Below, one piece after another: positions 6,368 to 13,253 of a DNA stretch of 13,253 nt. Source of the DNA: an uncultured Gammaproteobacteria bacterium (lineage in GTDB: Bacteria > Pseudomonadota > Gammaproteobacteria > Pseudomonadales > Azotimanducaceae). Numbering within the stretch: position 1 is the stretch's first letter; each line of letters starts with the position of its first letter. The DNA is taken from assembly GCA_913043075.1 (NCBI GenBank), contig CAJWLI010000018.1, forward strand, positions 1 to 13,253, written 5' to 3'. A program made the position numbers and the translations under genes. A model generated the notes under the pieces. That model did not search any database and was not told the DNA's origin. It saw nothing but the letters and a program-made list of their open reading frames with translations.

Positions 6368-8917
6368 CTAAAATTTATAACTAAACCCTAGCTCATATGA
6401 AACTCCGTATTCGTCGTATTGAGACAATCTCGCGGCATTACCAAAGTAATAATACTCAGGGGAGTCCAAGAGATTGAGTACCGCACCCCGAATAGTTAAC
6501 TGATCAGAAAATTCATACTTCGCCGTTAGGTCAGCGTTAGTATAAGCATCTGTGTACCTGTCCTGAAGCGCAGTATCACCTAGTTCGTCCAGATAGCTGT
6601 CTCGGTAGTTGAAAGCGAGACGGACGTCCCATTGATCCTTGTCGTAGCCGATTACAAAGTTTCCTGTGCCCTCTGCCTGCTTGAAATACGGGACGTCTCG
6701 ACCTCCATCTTCTGATGCGGCATCGGCATCCGAGGGCAAACTCATATCACCGCTAGTGTAAGTATAGTTTAAGAGGACCAACATACCGTTATCAAAGTTG
6801 GTCTGGAAATAAAGTTCGACGCCGACGAGGTCAGTCTGATCAGTATTGACGAACGTCCTCGCCTCATCCCAAGTTCTGCCTCGAAATGCGAAGTCGTCAC
6901 GTCTGACTTCTGCAACCGTATTATCAATCCTTTTATAAAATACGTTAACACCAAGCAGCGAAGACTGGTCCATATACCACTCATATGTCGCGTCTAAATT
7001 CCAGGCTTCCGTAGGATCCAGCTCCGGATTACCCGCATTTCTGATCTCATTGTCCTCTAGGCGAACATCTGCACCAACTTTTGTCTCACTAAACCCAGGA
7101 CGTACTAAAGATCTGAAAATACCCAATCGCACGATCTTGTCATCGTCTAACTTGTACTTGAGGTTTATCGACGGAGAGAGGAAACCGTAGTCAGAGCTAT
7201 ACGAAACTGATTGAGCCGATTCATCATCACTGTTGAATACTAACCCGGAGTAGTTAGCATCAGTTCGTTCATAGCGAAGACCATAGGCAATGGAACCATT
7301 GTCAAACTCGGTCGTTGCCATTGCGTAAACTGCTGCGATGTCTTCTTCAGTATTCCAGCTCCCCAACAACGTTTCTTCGTTCTCGTCACCGCTCAGCTCT
7401 AGAGTCGAACCAGGACCAGGACATGCCCTGCCATTAAGCAAAGGCACTGAACCGCTGAGGAGGGATTGAAATCCCTGAACGGTTCTTTCAGTAGGCGCAG
7501 GACCATGAAGAGTATTCAAGTAGGGACCAGGAACGTATGTCTCATAAGAGGCCAGAATAGGAGCGTCGCCGGTGGGCTCGTATCCACAGAATACAAAGTC
7601 GTTATCCTTCTCTCGAGTCCTGATTTTAAGGCCTGCCTTTACGGTCGTCGATTCATTGAAGGCAAACTCGTAATCCGCTCGAAAGCCAACCTCTTCATCG
7701 GTGGTAAGGGCGAACTCTTTTTCAATCCCATCCAACGGGTAATTACTAGCATCGTAGAAAACCGAATCCAGCGAGATAGAGGGTTTCTTCGGGTCGCCGT
7801 TAAGGTAAGTGGTAACCACGTTTTCATATTCGTCTGTTCTAAAGTTTGCTTCAGTTCTGTCGGTGTCATCCTGCTCAGCTTTTGACACGTAAGCCTGCAG
7901 GGAAAGTTTTCCTTCACCCAAATCGAGGTCTGCGCCTGCCTGATAAGTCTGAATCCTTCTCTTTTCTATGCGCCATTTACCTTCATTATCCATTCGCCCT
8001 GCGGGGTAAATAAAAGAGTCACCGTCAACTAAAGGTTCATAATCCTCTAAGACGTCCCGGATTTCGAATTTGTTTCTTAGTTCAGCATCAACGTAGTCAT
8101 TATAAAACACTCGCAGATAGTATAGGTTGCCATCAGCTTTTTGATAATCAAGATTTAGAACATAACCTTCTCGGTCCCGCTCTAGATCATAGAAGCGGAG
8201 CTCATAATCGTCGTTCGGAACTGCATCACCCCAGCCACCATTCTCGTTATTATGCGCAACAATACGGCGTTTGTTACTCGTGAATACAAAGACCCCGCCG
8301 AGTTCGTCCCCTTGCCCAAGATTAAATCGGTTCGATGCGGTAAGACTAATCTTCGGATTCGACGCATCAGAGGACAATTCGTTATAAAGGGTATCCAACT
8401 TAAATTTCCCGTGAAAACCTGAGTATTTGAATGCGCTAATTGTCTGAAGGTCAATAGATCCACCAATATTATCGAGATCCATATCTGACGTAAGTGTCTT
8501 ATAAACGGTAATTGAGTCCAGCATGTCAGATGGCACACCATCGAGAATAACGCCACGCCTATCCTCAGGTGACATAGTACTCACACCATTGATCGTCATC
8601 GCGCTCAGATCGGTATTCATTCCTCTGATAGAAACATAACGGCCCTCGCCCTGATCATTCTCAACCAAAATTCCAGGCACTCTTCTAACCGATTCAGCAA
8701 CATTAAAATCCGCAAAGTTACCCATAGCATCAGAGTCAACAACACCAACAACTTTGTCAGAATCACGTTGTTTATTTACGGCGCTTTCAAGTGCGGCTCG
8801 AGAGCCATAAACAACTATTTCATCAATTTCTGGGTCTTCCTGAGCGGCCGCTAAGGTTGGCAAAAGCATGCCTACCAAGCTTAGCCCGATACAAAAACTA
8901 CGACAAAAGGCTTTCAC
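6368..8917 (-). CDS. TonB-dependent outer membrane receptor, phytase-linked
   Basis: Outer-membrane beta-barrel transporter energised by TonB-ExbBD. With the start at 8917 it has 849 residues: signal peptide 1-25 (cleavage expected after LAAA), TonB box DEIVVYGS at 32-39, and a plug domain to about residue 160. The plug carries AESVRRVPGI, SIRGMNTD, a TINGV hairpin, and the IGGSIDLQT segment typical of TIGR01782-like receptors. The 22-strand barrel ends in YELGFSYKF with the terminal Phe needed for assembly. Two cysteines in a predicted outer loop (FVFCGYEP and GRACPGPG) may form a disulfide. GTG 8917 is preferred because GGAG (8927-8924) lies 6 nt before it; the longer frame from GTG 8929 has no ribosome site. 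The substrate is not readable from sequence, but the adjacent phytase suggests phytate, inositol phosphates or a related ligand. Confidence 0.93.
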   Translation of the reverse strand: MKAFCRSFCIGLSLVGMLLPTLAAAQEDPEIDEIVVYGSRAALESAVNKQRDSDKVVGVVDSDAMGNFADFNVAESVRRVPGILVENDQGEGRYVSIRGMNTDLSAMTINGVSTMSPEDRRGVILDGVPSDMLDSITVYKTLTSDMDLDNIGGSIDLQTISAFKYSGFHGKFKLDTLYNELSSDASNPKISLTASNRFNLGQGDELGGVFVFTSNKRRIVAHNNENGGWGDAVPNDDYELRFYDLERDREGYVLNLDYQKADGNLYYLRVFYNDYVDAELRNKFEIRDVLEDYEPLVDGDSFIYPAGRMDNEGKWRIEKRRIQTYQAGADLDLGEGKLSLQAYVSKAEQDDTDRTEANFRTDEYENVVTTYLNGDPKKPSISLDSVFYDASNYPLDGIEKEFALTTDEEVGFRADYEFAFNESTTVKAGLKIRTREKDNDFVFCGYEPTGDAPILASYETYVPGPYLNTLHGPAPTERTVQGFQSLLSGSVPLLNGRACPGPGSTLELSGDENEETLLGSWNTEEDIAAVYAMATTEFDNGSIAYGLRYERTDANYSGLVFNSDDESAQSVSYSSDYGFLSPSINLKYKLDDDKIVRLGIFRSLVRPGFSETKVGADVRLEDNEIRNAGNPELDPTEAWNLDATYEWYMDQSSLLGVNVFYKRIDNTVAEVRRDDFAFRGRTWDEARTFVNTDQTDLVGVELYFQTNFDNGMLVLLNYTYTSGDMSLPSDADAASEDGGRDVPYFKQAEGTGNFVIGYDKDQWDVRLAFNYRDSYLDELGDTALQDRYTDAYTNADLTAKYEFSDQLTIRGAVLNLLDSPEYYYFGNAARLSQYDEYGVSYELGFSYKF

Positions 8918-8923
8918 ATTATT

Positions 8924-8927
8924 CTCC
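8924..8927 (-). promoter_or_regulatory. Ribosome binding site that sets the receptor start
   Basis: GGAG on the minus strand, followed by AATAAT and GTG at 8917. It overlaps the upstream in-frame GTG (8929-8927), which itself lacks a Shine-Dalgarno, so the four-residue-longer start is unlikely. Confidence 0.65.
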
Positions 8928-9130
8928 ACGGTTATTTTTGACTGAAACGCGAAGCATGATGAAGTTCGCGGGTTAACGGTCGATAAAGACAGTATTAATA
9001 ATTAAGTTGGCATTCTAAAAATTCCATAAAGAGGCTAGCATTCAGGACAAATGCAACTGCCCCCCTTTTTCAATCTGGGACTCCTGCTATCGAGTGCTAG
9101 GGATCTGGACGAACGATAAGCCTATTTGTG

Positions 9131-9155
9131 CTGCTCTCTCTCATAGCAAGAGCAG
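9131..9155. repeat. Inverted repeat CTGCTCT/AGAGCAG
   Basis: A perfect 7-bp inverted repeat (arms 9131-9137 and 9149-9155) with an 11-nt spacer. It could be an operator or a stem-loop; there is no T-tract on either side. Confidence 0.4.
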
Positions 9156-9347
9156 TTAGAGAAAGTCTCGTTATTAATGAAGTTGCGGTTAAGCAGCCTG
9201 AGATTGTCACTAACATTATCTATCTTCAGAAACGAATATTGATACCTGATTGGGGGTTTTCAAACTGTCGCTTCGATTGCAGTCATTTGATTAACACACG
9301 GTAAGTCTCACGATAACGGCAACCTCCTGTCGTGGAAGGATCCTTTG

Positions 9348-9377
9348 AGAGAAGATTTTGTAATCATCGCCTTCTCT
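9348..9377. repeat. Inverted repeat AGAGAAG/CTTCTCT
   Basis: A perfect 7-bp inverted repeat (arms 9348-9354 and 9371-9377) with a 16-nt spacer, followed on the plus strand by TTAAAAATT. It could be part of a leader or terminator of an untranslated transcript, or chance. Confidence 0.35.
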
Positions 9378-9539
9378 TTAAAAATTGCCTGAACGATAAC
9401 CGCATACGCGAATTATTATTTTTAGTGTAACGACGTACACATCTTTCCGACCCAAAAATTTAATCTTTCTTTTTTAATTCTTAATCAAGATAAAACTAAG
9501 AAATTTCACAATGGGATCTCTGTAATTTTCTCGAAAAAA

Positions 9540-10457
9540 ATGCCTCAAAAAAAAATTAAACCTGTTTTTATTATCGGTTCCCCGAGATCTGGTACATCTG
9601 TTTTAACTTGGGCGATCGGACAGCATCCGAATATAAAGCAGACTCCTGAGACAGTATGGATCGTATCTTTGCTCTCAGGGGCTTTTTTATCATACGTCAA
9701 GGGTTCTGAGCGGGGAAGATTCTCCCATTTATCGAATGTTGATTATTCGCTGAGTAGGTTTTTTGAAAGAGTGGGCGAGTCGATAGACACTGTGGTGGAT
9801 GACGCATTTAGTGAGCGTTGTAAACTACTATACGGAGAAACTGGGTATGCCTCTAGAAACCCAAAGAATTATGAAATAAAGCGATCTCAAGATGAACCAA
9901 AAAGTAGATGGGTGGACGGGACGCCACTTAACACTCACTACATCTGGGCATTGAGCATCGCATTTCCTGAAGCGAAATTTCTTCATACATTACGCGATCC
10001 TCTCGATGTAGCTTTGTCCCTTGCGAACTTTGATCGGGTAGGAGGGGACGCGGTCTCGCTGGAGTTAGAAAAGGGATTGGAAGAGTGGATGGTCCACACA
10101 CGCAGAGCCCGACTTGCTGAACGAGCTCTTGGATCAGGCAAAGTTTTGAGAGTGAATTACAGCCAAATTGAGTCGGAGCCTGGCAAAATAATGCGCCAAA
10201 TATATGATTTTCTTGGAGAGGAGCACGCCCCAGACAGCTTGCTTCCCTTCAACGAAAGAGTTAATTCCTCTCGAGGGGTTAAAAAAGACCATCTGTCTCC
10301 TTGGGCGCGGCTAAAAACGCGATTGCTTCTTAGGCCAGCGCGAGATCTTTATAACGAGATTCAAAACAGCTACGTTGGAATGCATGAAAACATAGCTTTA
10401 GAAGAAATGAAAAAGCATTTCGAAGAAAATCTTCGAGGCAAATCTCTGATCGGTTAG
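9540..10457 (+). CDS. PAPS-dependent sulfotransferase family protein
   Basis: Predicted cytosolic enzyme that transfers sulfate from PAPS to an unknown acceptor. The 305-residue protein has the 5'-phosphosulfate loop IGSPRSGTS at 12-20, the 3'-phosphate motif with R152 and S160 (LRDPLDVALSLANF), and a VDGTP element at 125-129, matching the Sulfotransfer_3 type. E37 in QTPETVW is placed where many members have an active-site acid. There is no signal peptide or membrane segment. The only usable ATG is at 9540, preceded by an A-rich tract and no recognisable Shine-Dalgarno, so translation may be weak or leader-independent. The gene is divergent from the phytase-linked receptor and convergent with the second receptor, so it appears to stand alone. 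The acceptor could be a glycan, lipid or small metabolite; nothing in the window decides. Confidence 0.88.
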   Translation: MPQKKIKPVFIIGSPRSGTSVLTWAIGQHPNIKQTPETVWIVSLLSGAFLSYVKGSERGRFSHLSNVDYSLSRFFERVGESIDTVVDDAFSERCKLLYGETGYASRNPKNYEIKRSQDEPKSRWVDGTPLNTHYIWALSIAFPEAKFLHTLRDPLDVALSLANFDRVGGDAVSLELEKGLEEWMVHTRRARLAERALGSGKVLRVNYSQIESEPGKIMRQIYDFLGEEHAPDSLLPFNERVNSSRGVKKDHLSPWARLKTRLLLRPARDLYNEIQNSYVGMHENIALEEMKKHFEENLRGKSLIG

Positions 10458-10519
10458 CAAACATCTTTTTTCCAAGCAATTCATTCCGATCAGATTAATC
10501 TAACATTTAAGGCGGCTAG

Positions 10520-10568
10520 AAAAATTAAAAAGCGCCGCCGTGAGCATTTAAATTGCTAGACGGCGGCG
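10520..10568 (-). terminator. Strong rho-independent terminator of the second receptor
   Basis: CGCCGCCGT (10533-10541) and ACGGCGGCG (10560-10568) form a perfect 9-bp GC-rich stem, with an inner AGCA/TGCT extension. On the minus strand the stem is followed directly by CTTTTTAATTTTT (10532-10520), ideal for termination 21 nt after the receptor stop. On the plus strand a weaker T-run follows at about 10579, so it may also serve the sulfotransferase. Confidence 0.85.
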
Positions 10569-10588
10569 AGTGGGGTTGATCTTTTTAA

Positions 10589-13132
10589 CTAATAGTCAAT
10601 GCGTACTCCGATTAAATAACGACGGCCATATCCCTCGACCTGATCTGGAGAGACCGCAGTTCCTCGATATCTAACGTCCACGGAATCAGTTAAGTTGTTG
10701 AGATTTGCAAAAACGGTAGCCTGCAGATCTTCTCCGCCAAGAGGCAGGAGATAACGCACCGAAAAATCAACTCTCTCTTGCTCGTCCCAGTACTGACCTC
10801 CACCGGTGTCTTCTGTGGTGGTTAACCAGGCGTCCCTGAACTGATAATTAATTCTTGCTGAAAGGCCGTATTTTTCATAAAAGATTGAACCTCCGTAGAT
10901 TAAATCGGAAGTTCCCGGTAGGCTAGAAGTGTTGCCTGCAATGGTGTCAAATTCCCCATCCAAGACAGTAAAATTACCACTTATGCCAAAGCCGTCAAAA
11001 GGCGCTGGAAATACATTGTCGGCCCTGCCAGTGAAGGAAAGTTCAAGACCGGTTAACTGTCCATCTTTTCCGTTTATGAAAGAAGTTAAGCGCGTGCTCG
11101 TGCCGGGATCAATTATTCCGGGAGCCAAAACCGATCCGTCTTCAATAGTTGTTGTGCCCGCGTAAATAACATTATCAATCGAGCGAGTAAATGCGGTTGC
11201 CGAAAATATGCTGCCCGGCGCAAAATAATACTCTAATGATAGGTCAATTCCTAAAGCGGATTCAGCATCGAGATCTGGATTACCGCCAGTGACATCAAAG
11301 CTAATAGGCGAGACACTGATGGAAGCTCTTGCCTCTTCATAAGTCGGGCGACTGATACCTGTAGATAGAGAGGCTCGAAGCTTAAGATCATCTGTTAGGT
11401 CCACGTTAGCATGGATACTAGGAAGGATGTCTTCGTAGTCTTTGCCTCTGATAATAGACAAAACAGAATCGTTTTCAGCATTCACAACGTTCCCTGAGGA
11501 AGAAAAATCAGTCATCTCGATACGAACGCCGTAGGTAAGACTTCCCCAAGCAAACTCTGTGGTGGCCATTGCATACAGTGCAGTTATATCCTCTTCTATG
11601 CTCACAAGATTCTCTGGGTCAATCTCGAAATCAAACCCTCCCCGGCCTTGGCCGTAGAGCCTGGTAAGTGCTGGATTATCGAAGTAAATACCTCCAACCG
11701 AGTTATTAAAGTCTGAGGCCCAGGGTTCACCAGTTTCATTTGATTCTAAATCGACGAACCCAGCGTACCCGAAATCGAGCGTGAAGGTGAAAGGGTAGCC
11801 ATCTGCCCTTCTAGATTCGTACTGAATTCCAACTTTTAGGGTCGAAAATCTGTTGAACAGTTCCGTATCTAGAGACGCGTCTACCTTGAATTTGTTGACT
11901 TCATTTTCCATTTTCTCATCAACTAAAAACGCTAGAGTGGCAGCGTATTGGATATCACTGACATTTAGAGGAGCTCCGGTTGCTGGGTTGCTTAAAGTTA
12001 GGGATGGATCTTGCATGTTGGAAAAATCGAAAGCTCCAGCTAGCGGCAACCCAGCACCCGCGTCTGCGAATCCTGCTGCTCTGTTCGGCACTGGCAAGAA
12101 CGTCTTGTTTTCTGTCTCGGTATAGTTATACCTTACTTCTACCTCCCAATCCCCGGCGACTAAGTCCGCACCGAGGGTGTTAACAAAAGTGGAGTTTTCG
12201 TATTCCCCATACCCTAGCCGCTGACCACCTAAGAACAAACCGTTTCCAGCAGAACCGACCTCGGCAGTAGAACCAAGAAGGTCAAAGATATGATCGTGCC
12301 TAGACTCGTTGTCGAGAAATTCTGAATAGAGAGTTGAAAAAAATGCTCGGGATAAAGAACTTCCTTCCCGCCTGAATTCTATTCGGGCGCCGTAAGCGCT
12401 GTCTTCGCGTTCGACTATATAGTTTCTAAATTCTACTGTTTCGATCTGGGCGGGACCTTGAGAAAAATCTAAACCATACTCTCTATTGTCGGTAACCTGA
12501 TCTCTGCTATTTTGAGATGCAAAACCCACGAACCCAAATCTATCGTTCGAAAATGAAAACCTTCCGTTAAATCTCTGTACGTCTCCCCCACCAAGGTCTT
12601 GTTCACCAATCCCTGCCTCAACAGAAAAATGTGAACCTTCCTTATCTAAAGGATTAAAAGTTTGAATATCTATCAAACCCGCTACCGCTCCACCTGGCAT
12701 GTCCGGAGTGATTGCCTTATGAGCAATTACCCTACTTGTGATTGTCGAAGGAAAGCTGTCAAACCTTGGTATGCGACCATTTTCTGCGCCAGGCACATCA
12801 ATACCATCAAAGGCTATCGGAGTGTATCTTTGCGGGGCACCCCTAAAATTTAGGTATCGGGCCTGTCCCTGATCCCTTTCTACAGCTAATCCTGGGACTC
12901 TAGACAGAGATTCTGCTAGGTTTTGATCGGGAAATCTTCCGATGGCGTCTGCCGAAATAACCTCTAGGATATTTGAAGCATTACGTTTTGCTTCAATCGC
13001 TGACTGTTGACTCGCTCTAATGGGCGATCCTACAACGGTGATTTCCTCTATCGTTTGCTCTTTTGCTAGCGCCAACTCACTGTCGACAAGCAAAGAGGCG
13101 ATCCCGATAAAAAATGGCAACAGCAAATTCAT
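10589..13132 (-). CDS. TonB-dependent outer membrane receptor, second copy
   Basis: Complete 847-residue TonB-dependent receptor. It has a signal peptide at 1-23 (cleavage after ALA), TonB box EEITVVGS at 29-36, and a plug domain with FPDQNLAESLSRVPG at 67-81, a YLNFRGAP segment, an IAFDGIDVPG loop and the closing GLIDIQTF at 152-159. A long barrel ends in YLIGVRIDY with terminal Tyr. The layout is the same TIGR01782-like class as the receptor at 6368-8917, but by eye the two differ strongly beyond the plug, so they are not a recent duplication. The ATG is supported by AGGGG 6-7 nt upstream. No enzyme gene accompanies it in the window except the convergent sulfotransferase, so the substrate is unknown; a carbohydrate or other large nutrient is common in this class. 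Confidence 0.93.
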   Translation of the reverse strand: MNLLLPFFIGIASLLVDSELALAKEQTIEEITVVGSPIRASQQSAIEAKRNASNILEVISADAIGRFPDQNLAESLSRVPGLAVERDQGQARYLNFRGAPQRYTPIAFDGIDVPGAENGRIPRFDSFPSTITSRVIAHKAITPDMPGGAVAGLIDIQTFNPLDKEGSHFSVEAGIGEQDLGGGDVQRFNGRFSFSNDRFGFVGFASQNSRDQVTDNREYGLDFSQGPAQIETVEFRNYIVEREDSAYGARIEFRREGSSLSRAFFSTLYSEFLDNESRHDHIFDLLGSTAEVGSAGNGLFLGGQRLGYGEYENSTFVNTLGADLVAGDWEVEVRYNYTETENKTFLPVPNRAAGFADAGAGLPLAGAFDFSNMQDPSLTLSNPATGAPLNVSDIQYAATLAFLVDEKMENEVNKFKVDASLDTELFNRFSTLKVGIQYESRRADGYPFTFTLDFGYAGFVDLESNETGEPWASDFNNSVGGIYFDNPALTRLYGQGRGGFDFEIDPENLVSIEEDITALYAMATTEFAWGSLTYGVRIEMTDFSSSGNVVNAENDSVLSIIRGKDYEDILPSIHANVDLTDDLKLRASLSTGISRPTYEEARASISVSPISFDVTGGNPDLDAESALGIDLSLEYYFAPGSIFSATAFTRSIDNVIYAGTTTIEDGSVLAPGIIDPGTSTRLTSFINGKDGQLTGLELSFTGRADNVFPAPFDGFGISGNFTVLDGEFDTIAGNTSSLPGTSDLIYGGSIFYEKYGLSARINYQFRDAWLTTTEDTGGGQYWDEQERVDFSVRYLLPLGGEDLQATVFANLNNLTDSVDVRYRGTAVSPDQVEGYGRRYLIGVRIDY

Positions 13133-13253
13133 ACTTTTCCCCTGATTAGCCTGTGGTGATTAGAAGGGACGGAGTTTGACAAACCTAAAAAAAGAATCGG
13201 TAAAACTAAAATTAAAGTTTATTGTTTTTTATTAAGAATTGATGGCCGATCGA

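Larger units (their letters stand above)
8918..9539. other. Long divergent intergenic region with three inverted repeats
   Basis: These 622 nt separate the minus-strand receptor from the plus-strand sulfotransferase. Visible structures are three short inverted repeats: CTGCTCT/AGAGCAG (9131-9155), CACGA/TCGTG (9309-9334) and AGAGAAG/CTTCTCT (9348-9377). The last 150 nt are very AT-rich. A plus-strand GTG-started frame (9128-9304, 58 residues) lacks a ribosome site and is not called. Promoters for both flanking genes should lie here but none is convincing by eye. Confidence 0.5.

Noticed and set aside
7466..7885. 139-residue plus-strand frame inside the receptor gene
   Set aside because: It is antisense to the well-supported TonB-dependent receptor; composition is that of a shadow frame.
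9200..9225. Possible Pho box (TTGTCAC-N4-ATTATCT) upstream of the phytase-linked receptor
   Set aside because: Only the first half resembles the TGTCA core; the second half is too far from consensus to claim PhoB control.
9128..9304. Plus-strand GTG-started frame of 58 residues in the divergent gap
   Set aside because: No Shine-Dalgarno, no ATG, and no recognisable motif; the frame is short enough to be chance.
6368..13132. The two TonB-dependent receptors as a tandem duplication
   Set aside because: They share only class-level plug motifs and differ in barrel sequence, TonB box and C-terminus.

Overview
The window looks like a chromosomal segment of a heterotrophic, probably aquatic or marine, gammaproteobacterium. 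The support is two large TonB-dependent receptors of the TIGR01782-like type, a beta-propeller phytase, a PAPS-type sulfotransferase, a DgkA with gammaproteobacterial-style motifs, and moderate GC (about 45-50% by eye). The taxonomic guess is inference. No rRNA, tRNA, CRISPR array, IS element, integrase or phage gene was recognised.

Left third (1-4123) is an envelope/lipid block. On the minus strand a diacylglycerol kinase (1184-1597) sits 39 nt upstream of an LpxH/COG2908-like metallophosphoesterase (308-1144), probably as an operon. Further upstream on the same strand is an unlisted 33-residue single-helix membrane peptide with a strong Shine-Dalgarno sequence (1841-1942). On the plus strand are a small secreted protein of unknown function (2192-2614) and a PlsC-type lysophospholipid acyltransferase (2957-3847). 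The acyltransferase start codon is overlapped by a 13-codon leader ORF (2922-2963).

The middle (4124-8917, all minus strand) reads in transcription order: TonB-dependent receptor, beta-propeller phytase with a lipoprotein signal, and a family I inorganic pyrophosphatase with an N-terminal export signal. Together they suggest a phosphate-scavenging locus: uptake or sensing of an organophosphate at the outer membrane, hydrolysis of phytate, and hydrolysis of pyrophosphate outside the cytoplasm. The pyrophosphatase gene is clearly more AT-rich than its neighbours, so it may have been acquired separately.

The right part (8918-13253) holds a 622-nt non-coding divergent region with three short inverted repeats, a plus-strand PAPS-dependent sulfotransferase (9540-10457), a strong GC-rich terminator, and a second complete minus-strand TonB-dependent receptor (10589-13132) of unknown substrate. 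The most interesting parts are the receptor-phytase-exported pyrophosphatase set and the two unlisted small ORFs. No wholly new multi-gene system is demonstrated by the sequence alone.
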